From an uncultured Oscillospiraceae bacterium (GTDB lineage Bacteria > Bacillota > Clostridia > Oscillospirales > Oscillospiraceae): a stretch of DNA of 42,189 bases. Of the stretch, positions 7,466 to 14,671 are shown piece by piece. The stretch lies in the NCBI GenBank assembly GCA_910585265.1, contig CAJUCA010000028.1, positions 1-42,189 of the forward strand. Reading direction: 5' to 3'. A program made the position numbers and the translations under genes. How positions within the stretch are numbered: position 1 is the stretch's first letter; each line of letters begins with the position of its first letter. The notes below the pieces were generated by a model, which made no database searches, had not been told where the DNA came from, and worked only from the letters and a program-made list of their open reading frames with translations.

Positions 7466-8176
7466 ATGGACAAAAAGCTGAAGCAAGCCTTGAACGACGC
7501 ATACCATACCCCGCGCCCAGTGCGGAAAACGGCCTTTCTGAAACAGCACCGCCGCCGGGAGCTGGACCGCTGGGAGCTGGTTGCCGTCCAGGTCAGGTAT
7601 GTCCACTGGTGGGTCTGGGGGTTGTCGCTGGTGTTGTTTGGAGTTATTCTTTGGGCAGCGTCCCCAGTGGAGGGCATGGGAGCTTGGTACGCCGCCGCGT
7701 TTACCCCCTTCCTGGCCCTGCTGGCGGTGATGGAAAACGGGCGCTCCAGGTTCTACCAGATGGAGGAGCTGGAGCTGGCCTGCCGCATGGCCCGACACAG
7801 CGTGATCCTGGCCCGTATGGTGGTGCTGGGACTGTTCCACCTGGCCCTGCTGGCTGGGCTGACGCCCCCACTGGCAGTCTGGGGGGCGGAGGGTTTGGCC
7901 CGGACAGGCGTGTACCTGCTGACGCCCTATCTGCTCACGGCGGCGCTGGGGATGGAACTGACCCGCCGCGTCCGGGGCAGGGAGTGCCTGTTGGCCTGCG
8001 GCGGCGCGGCGGTGCTGGTGAGCGGGCTGGGCATCCTGGTGCTGAACCGGCGGCTCGTCTTTGGCCTGCCCGAACATTTTTCGCTGTGGGTGGCGGCGCT
8101 GGTGCTGTCGGCGGTGGCCGTCGGTTTGGAAATTGTGTGGAGTGTGAACGAAATGGAGGAATTGCAATGGAATTGA
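7466..8176 (+). CDS. Polytopic membrane protein of the ECF-ABC operon
   Basis: A 236-residue protein with a basic cytosolic N-terminus (MDKKLKQALNDAYHTPRP...KQHRRRELDRWE) and six predicted membrane helices from about residue 43 on. The start at 7466 is preferred over ATG 7448 because GGAGGGA lies 5 bases before it. The last 10 bases overlap the ABC ATPase gene. I recognise no named family. The cytosolic KTAFLKQHRRREL segment and the position right after an ECF sigma gene are typical of sigma-linked ABC-2 clusters in Clostridia. It could be a membrane anti-sigma/sensor or a transporter subunit. Confidence 0.85.
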   Translation: MDKKLKQALNDAYHTPRPVRKTAFLKQHRRRELDRWELVAVQVRYVHWWVWGLSLVLFGVILWAASPVEGMGAWYAAAFTPFLALLAVMENGRSRFYQMEELELACRMARHSVILARMVVLGLFHLALLAGLTPPLAVWGAEGLARTGVYLLTPYLLTAALGMELTRRVRGRECLLACGGAAVLVSGLGILVLNRRLVFGLPEHFSLWVAALVLSAVAVGLEIVWSVNEMEELQWN

Positions 8177-8868
8177 TGGTGCGGGATTTGACAAAACAAT
8201 ACAAGGACAAACGTGCGGTGGACGGGGTGTCCCTGCGCCTCACCGAGGGCATCAACGGCCTGCTGGGGGCCAACGGGGCGGGGAAAACCACCCTGATGCG
8301 GATGCTGTGCGGCATTTTGAAGCCCACGGCGGGGAGCGTGGCCCTGGACGGGGTGGACGTGTCCGGCGAGGACTACCGGGCGGTGCTGGGCTACTTGCCC
8401 CAAGATTTCGGGTATTATCCCGACTTCACGGGGCTGGACTTCCTACTGTACCTGGCGGCGCTAAAGGGGCTGTCCCGGCCCCACGCCAAGCGCAAGGCGG
8501 CGGAACTGCTGGAGCTGGTATCCCTCCAGGATGTGGGGAAAAAGAAGATCAAGACCTACTCCGGCGGCATGAAGCAGCGGCTGGGCATCGCCCAGGCCCT
8601 GCTCAACGACCCCCGCCTGCTGGTGGTGGACGAGCCCACGGCGGGGCTGGATCCCAAGGAGCGGGTGCGGTTCCGCAATCTCATTGCAGGACTGGGGCAG
8701 GACACCGTGGTGCTGCTGTCCACCCACATCGTGTCTGACGTGGAGAAGATCGCCGACCATATGCTGATGATGTCGGACGGCAGGATCATTTTGAATGAAC
8801 CGTGGGACAAGTCCCGCACCGATTTGGAGCAGCTCTACATGGAGGAGTTCGGAGGGGATGGAGAATGA
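8167..8868 (+). CDS. ABC transporter ATP-binding protein (ABC-2 exporter type)
   Basis: A 233-residue nucleotide-binding subunit. Walker A is GANGAGKT (about residues 34-41), the Q-loop YLPQDFGYY, the signature YSGGMKQRLGIA (about 132), Walker B LLVVDEPTAGLDP and the H-loop LLSTHIVSDVEK. This is the CcmA-like subfamily that powers ABC-2 export of peptides, lipids or antibiotics. GGAGG lies 7 bases before ATG 8167. The gene overlaps the upstream membrane-protein gene by 10 bases and the downstream permease by 4, so the operon is tightly coupled. The substrate is unknown; clusters of this layout often confer resistance to bacitracin-like or lantibiotic peptides. Confidence 0.95.
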   Translation: MELMVRDLTKQYKDKRAVDGVSLRLTEGINGLLGANGAGKTTLMRMLCGILKPTAGSVALDGVDVSGEDYRAVLGYLPQDFGYYPDFTGLDFLLYLAALKGLSRPHAKRKAAELLELVSLQDVGKKKIKTYSGGMKQRLGIAQALLNDPRLLVVDEPTAGLDPKERVRFRNLIAGLGQDTVVLLSTHIVSDVEKIADHMLMMSDGRIILNEPWDKSRTDLEQLYMEEFGGDGE

Positions 8869-10130
8869 AAAACCTGGGGACGCTATTCGGCTATGAGATG
8901 AAGAAAATTTGGAAGCGGCCCATGACCTGGATCGCGGTGCTGGTGTTCTCGGCGGGCTTCGTGTACTACTCGCGCATCCCGTTTTACAACTACGGCCACA
9001 CCTACACTGCCACCTTGCCCGATGGCACGACCATCAGCCGGGAGTTCACGGCGGCGGAGCAGGACAAGTTCATGATAGAGGCCCCCCGGCTCCTCAGCGG
9101 CCAGCCGATGGACGAGGCGTTTTTTGAGAAGGCTGAGGAGAATATCCCCGCCCAGTTGGAGGACACCGACATTGAAAATGCGGAATATCGGAAAAGGGTG
9201 TCGGAAAACCGGGAGGCGAGAGACGGCTACTTTTTTCTGGTGGACCCCACCTACTATGGGGCCTACCGGCTGCTGGGCGGCAAGGACCGGTATCTCCACC
9301 GAGCCGAGCAGATTCAGCAGAATATCGAAAACAGCTGGGGGAATTATCTGACCGATGAAGAGATCGCCTATTGGGTGCGGATGGAGGAACAGATCGAACA
9401 GCCCTACATCTATGAGCCCACTGACGCCCCAAACCGGATTTTGGATGTGCTGGGCAATATGGGCGTATTCATCCCCGTACTGGTGGCGTTGTGTGTGTGC
9501 GACCTGTTTTCCCAGGAAAAGCGCGCCCGGACCTACCCTCAAATATTCAGCAGCAAGGAGGGGCGGAACTGCCTGTATCTGGCGAAAATTCTGGCCGGAG
9601 GCGTGTCGTCTATGCTGGCGGCGGCGCTCGCCATCGAGGCGGTCATTGCGGCCAGCCTGATTTGGTATGGCCCCTGGGGCTGGGGCGCGGCCATCCAGCT
9701 GTGTGCCTATGTGAACAGCTGTTCCTTCCCCATCACCGCGGGGCAGGGCATCCTCCTGCTATCAGCGCTGGTGCTGGTATATGCCCTGCTGTGCGGGGCG
9801 CTGATCTCGGTGGTATCCATGTGGAGCGGGAGCGGCGTGGCCGCGCTGGCAGTGGCAGCGGGATGCGTGGGAGTGCAGCTGCTGGTGGTCCAGACGGTGG
9901 GGGCGCTTGGTGCGTTCGCGGCCCTGCGCCCTCTGCTGGAAGCGGTGTTTGCGTTCATACCAATCGGTATCGTAAGTATCTCTGTGCTGGTGGACAAGCG
10001 CCTGACATATTTCTTTGGACTCCAGCTGAATTATGTCCAGGCTGGGTTCCTGTTGTACCTGGCCGTTACGGCGGTGCTGGCGCTGGTGTGCTGGCTGGGC
10101 TGGCGGCGGCAGGCCGTGAGCGGTGTATAA
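8865..10130 (+). CDS. ABC-2 type permease, first of two paralogues
   Basis: A 421-residue membrane subunit. It begins MKNLGTLFGYEMKKIWKRPM with one N-terminal helix, followed by a roughly 180-residue extracytoplasmic segment (residues about 45-225, including LLSGQPMDEAFFEKAEENIP). A C-terminal block of about five or six helices starts at MGVFIPVLVALCVCDLF. The ATG overlaps the ATPase stop. The next gene encodes a clear paralogue with the same opening residues, the same LSGQPMDEAFF motif and the same QEKRARTYPQIFSSxxGRxCLYLAK cytosolic loop. The two probably form a heterodimeric channel driven by the ATPase. Confidence 0.92.
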   Translation: MKNLGTLFGYEMKKIWKRPMTWIAVLVFSAGFVYYSRIPFYNYGHTYTATLPDGTTISREFTAAEQDKFMIEAPRLLSGQPMDEAFFEKAEENIPAQLEDTDIENAEYRKRVSENREARDGYFFLVDPTYYGAYRLLGGKDRYLHRAEQIQQNIENSWGNYLTDEEIAYWVRMEEQIEQPYIYEPTDAPNRILDVLGNMGVFIPVLVALCVCDLFSQEKRARTYPQIFSSKEGRNCLYLAKILAGGVSSMLAAALAIEAVIAASLIWYGPWGWGAAIQLCAYVNSCSFPITAGQGILLLSALVLVYALLCGALISVVSMWSGSGVAALAVAAGCVGVQLLVVQTVGALGAFAALRPLLEAVFAFIPIGIVSISVLVDKRLTYFFGLQLNYVQAGFLLYLAVTAVLALVCWLGWRRQAVSGV

Positions 10131-10146
10131 AGGACGGGGGAGGAGC

Positions 10147-11337
10147 ATGAAAAACTTTGGAACGCTGTTCGGCTACGAGATGAAGAAAATCTGGATGCGC
10201 CCCATGACCTGGGTGACAGTGCTGCTGTTCTGCATGGTTTTTGTGTATATCACGGTACAGCCCTTTTTTGCCGCCGGCGGCACGACCTTTACCACTGTGG
10301 ACACCGATGGCAATGAGATCAGCCGCTATCTGACCGGGGGTGAACGGTACCGGCTCCGGGTAGAGGGGGCACGGGCCCTCAGCGGCCAGCCCATGGACGA
10401 GGCGTTTTTCCAAACGGCGCGGGATACGATTCCTTTGGACAAAACGTGGTTTGACAAGGAGAGCTATTTTTATCTGATAGACCCCAGCTACTGTGACTTC
10501 TACGTCGAGTTCAGCGAGTGGCTGAACGATACGGCGGAGCATTATTACACCCACCACCAGAACGGCAAGGAGTTGTCGTGGCAGCGTCTGAGCGAGGAGG
10601 ATGCCGCCTATTGGCGGGACATGGAGGCGCGGGTGGAAAAGCCCTACGTCTACCAGCCCGTCTTGGGGCCCCGGATGCTGATGAATATGCTGTGCAGCAG
10701 CGGCCTGGGGATGTTCCTGCCCCTGTTGGTGGGGTTATGCGTCTGCGGCCTGTACGCCCAGGAGCGACGTGCCCGGACCTGTGCGCTGATTTTCAGTAGC
10801 CCCCAGGGACGGCGCTGCCTGTACTTGGCCAAGACGCTGGCCGGGGCGGCGTCGGCGGTGCTGGCTGTATTGATGGTTGTTTTGGCAGGTGGCTTGACCA
10901 ACCTGCTGTTTTATGGCCCCTGGGGATGGGACGGAGCCATCCAGCTGTCGCCGTGGCTGTGGGGGAGCAGCCTGCCCATCACTATGGGGCAGGGGATTTT
11001 GATCCTGCTGGCGCTTTTGCTGGCGTACGCCCTGGTGTGCGGGGCGGCGACGGCTCTGGCGTCCGTATGGAGCGGAAGCAGTGTGGCCGCACTGGCGGTT
11101 TCGGTGGGCGTGATGCTTCTGGCTATGGTCATGGACAGAAGCGAACCGGGTTGGAGGGAATATCTGCCCGCCAATCTGGTGGATGAACGGGGACTGATGA
11201 GCCTCCAAGTGACAAACCTGTGCGGCGTGCAGCTCAACATACTCCAATCCGGCTTTCTGCTGTACCTGCTCCTGGCGCTGGTACTGGCTGCCCTGTGCTG
11301 GCCGGGCTGGTGGCGGAGCGCAGCGGGAAGGGGGTGA
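10147..11337 (+). CDS. ABC-2 type permease, second paralogue
   Basis: A 396-residue paralogue of the preceding permease. It opens MKNFGTLFGYEMKKIWMRPMT, then has an extracytoplasmic domain of about 160 residues with LSGQPMDEAFFQTARDTIP. The C-terminal helical bundle begins near residue 185 and includes QERRARTCALIFSSPQGRRCLYLAK. Spacing from the upstream gene is 16 bases and GGGGGAGGAGC precedes ATG 10147. The extracytoplasmic domain is shorter and more diverged than the membrane parts, as expected after tandem duplication followed by specialisation of the substrate-facing region. Confidence 0.92.
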   Translation: MKNFGTLFGYEMKKIWMRPMTWVTVLLFCMVFVYITVQPFFAAGGTTFTTVDTDGNEISRYLTGGERYRLRVEGARALSGQPMDEAFFQTARDTIPLDKTWFDKESYFYLIDPSYCDFYVEFSEWLNDTAEHYYTHHQNGKELSWQRLSEEDAAYWRDMEARVEKPYVYQPVLGPRMLMNMLCSSGLGMFLPLLVGLCVCGLYAQERRARTCALIFSSPQGRRCLYLAKTLAGAASAVLAVLMVVLAGGLTNLLFYGPWGWDGAIQLSPWLWGSSLPITMGQGILILLALLLAYALVCGAATALASVWSGSSVAALAVSVGVMLLAMVMDRSEPGWREYLPANLVDERGLMSLQVTNLCGVQLNILQSGFLLYLLLALVLAALCWPGWWRSAAGRG

Positions 11338-11524
11338 ACACAGCAAGCATTGCGTAGACACGTATACGGCGTTTTTGAACCTCCGAGGGCAATACCACAG
11401 TGTAGAAAAAGTAGCCCCCGATTTTGCCCCTCAAAATGATATTGCATTACCTCTGTATTTTCTCGACTGCAAACCCGTTGGGGCACAAGCATTTCAGTCC
11501 CTTACTTTTTCTACCATCGCAACC

Positions 11525-11553
11525 TTGACAGCCCATCCAAAACCATGTATAAT
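11525..11553 (+). promoter_or_regulatory. Full-consensus sigma-A promoter
   Basis: TTGACA (11525-11530), exactly 17 bases, TATAAT (11548-11553): a perfect match to the housekeeping consensus. It should give a transcript from about 11560 through a hairpin and a roughly 160-base leader to the 59-aa gene at 11720. The gap 11338-11719 is AT-richer than its surroundings. Apart from this promoter, the hairpin and the tiny upstream ORF, I see nothing else coding in it. Confidence 0.85.
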
Positions 11554-11572
11554 GCTCCCCATAAGGCGATGA

Positions 11573-11608
11573 GATAGAGAACCATTGCACAGCCAGCGGT
11601 TCTCTATC
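11573..11608 (+). promoter_or_regulatory. Leader hairpin just after the transcription start
   Basis: GATAGAGAACC (11573-11583) pairs perfectly with GGTTCTCTATC (11598-11608) across a 14-base loop. It begins about 13 bases after the predicted start site, so it may stabilise the 5' end of the message or act in attenuation. It is not followed by a T-run. Confidence 0.6.
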
Positions 11609-11684
11609 ATGTGAGCGCCACCAAGGAAAGAAGGTCTGTCTATTCAAGTCCCAATCATTTTTTGTACGAGAAGGAAAAAGGGAA

Positions 11685-11723
11685 ATGCGCCTTCGTAAAT
11701 CTTATACGGAGGACAACACTTGA
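11685..11723 (+). CDS. Candidate 12-residue leader peptide
   Basis: ATG 11685 preceded by AAGGAAAAAGGGAA opens a 12-codon frame (MRLRKSYTEDNT) whose TGA at 11721-11723 overlaps the TTG start of the next gene. This is the usual arrangement for translational coupling, and the ribosome site of the next gene (GGAGG, 11708-11712) lies inside it. It may be an upstream regulatory ORF, or chance. Confidence 0.35.
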   Translation: MRLRKSYTEDNT

Positions 11724-11899
11724 GTAGAAGAAAAAAGTTCATCAATAACACCGACATTCCACAGTACCAGATCGAAGCGATTGCCCGCTGCATCATGCCG
11801 GACATCCTTACTTTTTACGAGAGTGAAGAAGGCCAGCGCGAATTTGCCGAGTGGAAAGCCCGAAAGGGTACTGAACTGCAGAAACACGAAAAAGAATAA
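11720..11899 (+). CDS. Small mobile-element-associated protein (59 aa)
   Basis: A 59-residue charged protein starting at TTG 11720 with GGAGG 7 bases upstream. The sequence runs SRRKKFINNTDIPQYQ, IEAIARCIMPDILTFYESEEG, then QREFAEWKARKG, and is likely all helical. The length, the ESEEGQREFAEWKA core and the strong terminator directly after it match a small hypothetical protein I recall from integrative elements of Firmicutes. I know no function for it. The strong promoter, structured leader and lower GC all suggest an element remnant beside the tRNA-Leu gene. No integrase or mobilisation gene accompanies it. Confidence 0.7.
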   Translation: MSRRKKFINNTDIPQYQIEAIARCIMPDILTFYESEEGQREFAEWKARKGTELQKHEKE

Positions 11900-11909
11900 A
11901 ACATAAGCA

Positions 11910-11953
11910 GGCGGGCACATCGTTGGACGCGATGCGCCCGTCCTTTTTATTTT
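11910..11953 (+). terminator. Intrinsic terminator of the 59-aa gene
   Basis: GGCGGGC-CATCG pairs with CGATG-GCCCGTC (one A/C mismatch), followed by TTTTTATTTT. It begins 11 bases after the stop codon. Confidence 0.9.
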
Positions 11954-12043
11954 ATGGAGTGTACTTCTTTTTCCTCGGCCCTCTCGGCTTGGAGGTTGGC
12001 TTCCGCTCCACCCCATTACGGAAATGCGTACTCTCAAATCTCT

Positions 12044-12097
12044 CAAAGAAAACCAATAATCCGAACCCATCCCCTATCGGAAACAGGTTCGGATTAT
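12044..12097 (-). terminator. Terminator of tRNA-Leu
   Basis: ATAATCCGAACC (12056-12067) pairs perfectly with GGTTCGGATTAT (12086-12097). On the minus strand the stem is followed by TGGTTTTCTTT. It lies 7 bases past the tRNA 3' end. Confidence 0.85.
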
Positions 12098-12104
12098 ATG
12101 GGTT

Positions 12105-12192
12105 TGGTGCCGGTGGTGGGACTCGAACCCACACGGGGGATTAGCCCAACGGATTTTGAGTCCGTCACGTCTACCAATTCCATCACACCGGC
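12105..12192 (-). tRNA. tRNA-Leu, anticodon CAA
   Basis: An 88-nt class II tRNA reading UUG codons. On the minus strand the acceptor starts GCCGGTG and ends CACCGGC followed by an encoded CCA. The anticodon stem ACGGA/TCCGT encloses the loop CTCAAAA, giving anticodon CAA. The variable arm is long, as in leucine tRNAs (GGGCTAATCCCC region), and the T-loop is GGTTCGAGTCC. It has its own promoter and terminator. Low-GC, element-like DNA lies just beyond the terminator on the plus strand. Confidence 0.95.
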
Positions 12193-12203
12193 GCGCAGGA
12201 GGT

Positions 12204-12232
12204 ATTATACTACATTCCTCCCCAAAGCGCAA
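12204..12232 (-). promoter_or_regulatory. Promoter of tRNA-Leu
   Basis: Minus strand TTGCGC (12227-12232), 17-base spacer, TATAAT (12204-12209), about 12 bases before the tRNA. The -35 box begins only 4 bases after the stop codon of the AAA gene. Confidence 0.8.
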
Positions 12233-12236
12233 GGGG

Positions 12237-13715
12237 TTACTCCCCCGGTTTTTCCGAATTTTCCGTCCCGTCCTCCTCCAGATCCAGATCCGCCGCCGTC
12301 AACGCCATCAGATCCTCCTTCCCCGGAGCCTCCATGGCCGCCACCCGGTTGGCCTGCCGGGCCACCGCCGCCTCAAAGATATTCCGCACGTCCCGGGCGT
12401 TGCCGAAGTTCTCGTCCCGGCGGTCATACATCACCTGGAACGCCTCCGCCGCAGCCTGATCCGTCTCCTCGTCCAGGGTGTACCCGTTCTTTTTGCACAC
12501 CGAGCGGAAAATCTCCGCCAGCTGCTTCCCATCGTAATCCTCAAAGTAGAAATATTTGTTGAAGCGGCTCTCCAGCCCCGGGTTGGCGTGGATAAAGTCC
12601 CCCATCAGATCGGTATACCCCGCCACAATGACGATCAGATCGTCCCGGTGGTCCTCCATCCCCTTCAGCAGCACCTCGATGGCCTCCCGGCCGAAATCGT
12701 TGGCGTTGTCCTGGTTGGCCAGGGCGTAGGCCTCGTCGATGAACAGCACCCCGCCCAGGGCCTTGTCCACCGCCTCCTGGGTTTTCAGGGCGGTCTGCCC
12801 CACAAAGCCCGCCACCAGCCCGGACCGGTCCACCTCCACCAGCTGGCCCTTGCTCAGCACCCCGACGGCGTGGTAAATCTTTGCCAGCAGGCGGGCCACC
12901 GTGGTCTTGCCCGTCCCCGGATTGCCCATAAACACCAGATGCAGGGACATGGGCGGCACCGGAAGTCCCGCCTCCGCCCGGAGCCCCCGCACCTTCACCA
13001 GGTTGATCAGCCCCTTCACGTCCTCCTTCACCTTGTCCAGCCCGCACAGCCCGTCCAGCTCCGCCAGCAGCTCCTCCAGGCTGGGCTTCGGCTCCGGGGG
13101 GGCCTCCTGCGCCTCCGCGCCCCCGGCCTTCTCCGGGGCGGGAACCGCTGCCTCGTCCTCCGGCTTCCCCGTGGGCACGGGCCTGCCATCGGTGCGGCGG
13201 GCCACAAACTCGTTCACGTCCAGCCCGGACTTGCCGCCCTTCACCCCGCAGTGGTCGCAGTAGCTGGACAGGGAATCGGCGCAGGAATTGACAAACCCCG
13301 CCTCCGCCTCGCTCACCTTGCCGTCCACCGCCGCGAACAGCAGCAGCATCAGGGTAAAGGTGTCCACAAAGCGGCGGCTCTGGCTGGTGTCCCGCTCCAG
13401 ATCCGCCTGGATCATCCGGCGGAAAAAGCCGGGCAGCACAAAGCGGTCATACTCCTCCACCAGGGAGGCCAGCTCCCAGTACAGCACCGTAGGCACCGGG
13501 TTCCCCTTGGCGTAAATGGCGTTGTAGTATTCCACGTGCCGGGGGGTCAGGGCCTGGTCCGCCCGCCACACGCCGCAGGCGCACTGGCGCAGGAAGCCGT
13601 CGGCCTCCCGGCCGAAAGCCACCCGGGCGGCGGCGTCGGTGATCTGCCGCCGGAAGGCGGTCACCGCCTCGTCATACTGCTTATGGACGGCGGCGGGGGT
13701 CATGGGCTGGGACAT
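12237..13715 (-). CDS. CbbX/SpoVK-type AAA+ ATPase with N-terminal TerB-like domain
   Basis: A 492-residue protein. The N-terminal half (about 1-165) is helical and has a TerB-like signature, FVDTFTLMLLLFAAVDGKVSEAEAGFV, then CDHC. A proline/alanine/glutamate-rich linker (about 180-215) leads to a CbxX/CfqX AAA domain with Walker A GNPGTGKTT (about 264), Walker B GVLFIDEAYAL (about 325), the pore-loop region SGLVAGFVGQT, an arginine-finger region NPGLESRFNKYF, and sensor 2 GNARDVRNIFE. Family members remodel proteins (Rubisco activation, sporulation protein SpoVK). ATG 13715 has AGGAG 10 bases upstream; the GTG at 13724 is too close to that site. It is last in a four-gene operon with CheY-, CheX- and FapA-like genes, so it may act on the same pathway. 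Confidence 0.9.
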   Translation of the reverse strand: MSQPMTPAAVHKQYDEAVTAFRRQITDAAARVAFGREADGFLRQCACGVWRADQALTPRHVEYYNAIYAKGNPVPTVLYWELASLVEEYDRFVLPGFFRRMIQADLERDTSQSRRFVDTFTLMLLLFAAVDGKVSEAEAGFVNSCADSLSSYCDHCGVKGGKSGLDVNEFVARRTDGRPVPTGKPEDEAAVPAPEKAGGAEAQEAPPEPKPSLEELLAELDGLCGLDKVKEDVKGLINLVKVRGLRAEAGLPVPPMSLHLVFMGNPGTGKTTVARLLAKIYHAVGVLSKGQLVEVDRSGLVAGFVGQTALKTQEAVDKALGGVLFIDEAYALANQDNANDFGREAIEVLLKGMEDHRDDLIVIVAGYTDLMGDFIHANPGLESRFNKYFYFEDYDGKQLAEIFRSVCKKNGYTLDEETDQAAAEAFQVMYDRRDENFGNARDVRNIFEAAVARQANRVAAMEAPGKEDLMALTAADLDLEEDGTENSEKPGE

Positions 13716-13768
13716 GGCGGACACGCTCCTATTCTATGATCTGATATGGATTAAGCGATCGGATGAGG

Positions 13769-14131
13769 TCACACCATGGCCTGCTCCAATGCCTCCAGAA
13801 AGGTCTGCTTCTCCAGGGGCTTGTAGAGGAAGCCCTTGGCCCCGATGCAGTCCGCCTCCTCTATGGTGTCGTCGTAGGCCAGGGAGGACACCATGACAAT
13901 CCGGGCCTCCGGGTGCTCGTCCAGCAGCACCTGGGCCGTCTCCAGCCCGTCAATCCCCGGCATAATGATGTCCAAGGTCACGATATCCGGCGCAACCTCG
14001 GCGTAGCGGGCAATGGCCTCCTCGCCGTTCTCGCAGTAGGCGGCCACCTCGTAGTCGGTATCCTCCAGCAGCTTGCAGATCTGGATCTCCGTCACTCGGG
14101 AGTCGTCCACCACCATAACCTTCTTTTTCAT
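13769..14131 (-). CDS. CheY-like single-domain response regulator
   Basis: A 120-residue receiver domain with no output domain. The acidic pocket is Asp9/Asp10, the phosphoacceptor Asp54 (VTLDIIMPGIDG), the switch residue Ser82/Ser83 (MVSS) and the invariant Lys104 (YKPLEK). ATG 14131 follows AGAGGG at 10 bases; the in-frame TTG at 14152 has no ribosome site. It lies 29 bases after a CheX-type phosphatase gene, its likely partner. No histidine kinase is in the window. Acting without flagellar genes nearby, it may signal by protein-protein contact to the neighbouring FapA-like or AAA protein, which is inference. Confidence 0.93.
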   Translation of the reverse strand: MKKKVMVVDDSRVTEIQICKLLEDTDYEVAAYCENGEEAIARYAEVAPDIVTLDIIMPGIDGLETAQVLLDEHPEARIVMVSSLAYDDTIEEADCIGAKGFLYKPLEKQTFLEALEQAMV

Positions 14132-14160
14132 CGTAAACAACCCTCTTTCCAAATCATAGT

Positions 14161-14640
14161 TTAGACTCTTGCTTCCAAGGAGATGTGATGGAGCAGGCGC
14201 AGCCGCTCCCCCTGGTCGCCGGTATAGTCCAGCACGATATGCTCCCCGAAGCCCTCCGGCACATAGGCCCCCCGGCGGAAGCCGGGGACGCTGAACCGGG
14301 CGGGAAGCCCCACCGCCTGAAACAGCCGGGACAGCACAAGGCCGCCCAGCACGTTCAGATATTCCTTGGCGACCTCCTCCACCACCTCGGGGGGGAGGTC
14401 GTCGGTGCCGATCATCCCCTGGGCCAGCCGGACAAACAACGCCTCGTCCGCGCAGACGGACAAAAAGCCGTCCATCCCCCGCTCAAAGGTGATATACACC
14501 GTGCCGGGATTGTCCTCCGGCCCCTTCTCCGGGGCGTTTTCCATCAGGCTCAGGCAGATCCCGGCCTCCCGCCGGGTAATGGCCCGGGTGATCTCGTCCA
14601 GCAGGGCCGAAAGCTCCTCCCGGGGAAATATGTAATCCAT
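14161..14640 (-). CDS. CheX-like CheY-P phosphatase domain protein
   Basis: A 159-residue single-domain protein of the CheX/CheC/FliY phosphatase superfamily. The diagnostic ExxN pair is present once as Glu93-Tyr-Leu-Asn96 in VAKEYLNVLGGLVLSRLF, matching CheX, which has one active site (CheC has two). In studied members these residues position water to hydrolyse the aspartyl phosphate of CheY. The gene sits 29 bases before the cheY-like gene and 31 after the FapA-like gene. ATG 14640 has AGGAGAGAGGAGGG upstream. A CheX-CheY pair without a CheA, methyl-accepting receptor or flagellar genes is the notable point. Confidence 0.85.
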   Translation of the reverse strand: MDYIFPREELSALLDEITRAITRREAGICLSLMENAPEKGPEDNPGTVYITFERGMDGFLSVCADEALFVRLAQGMIGTDDLPPEVVEEVAKEYLNVLGGLVLSRLFQAVGLPARFSVPGFRRGAYVPEGFGEHIVLDYTGDQGERLRLLHHISLEARV

Positions 14641-14671
14641 GCCAGCCCTCCTCTCTCCTGCTTGGCCGGGG

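Noticed and set aside
11593..11615. Start-stop pair ATGTGA in the leader after the 11573-11608 hairpin
   Set aside because: It has no ribosome site before it and is too short to distinguish from chance.
11447..11647. 66-codon minus-strand frame opposite the consensus promoter
   Set aside because: It runs antisense through a perfect promoter and hairpin, lacks a ribosome site and has no recognisable domain.
12105..12192. tRNA-Leu 3' end as an attachment site for the 11.3-11.9 kb patch
   Set aside because: I found no duplicated tRNA 3' segment and no tyrosine integrase in the window, so site-specific integration cannot be shown.
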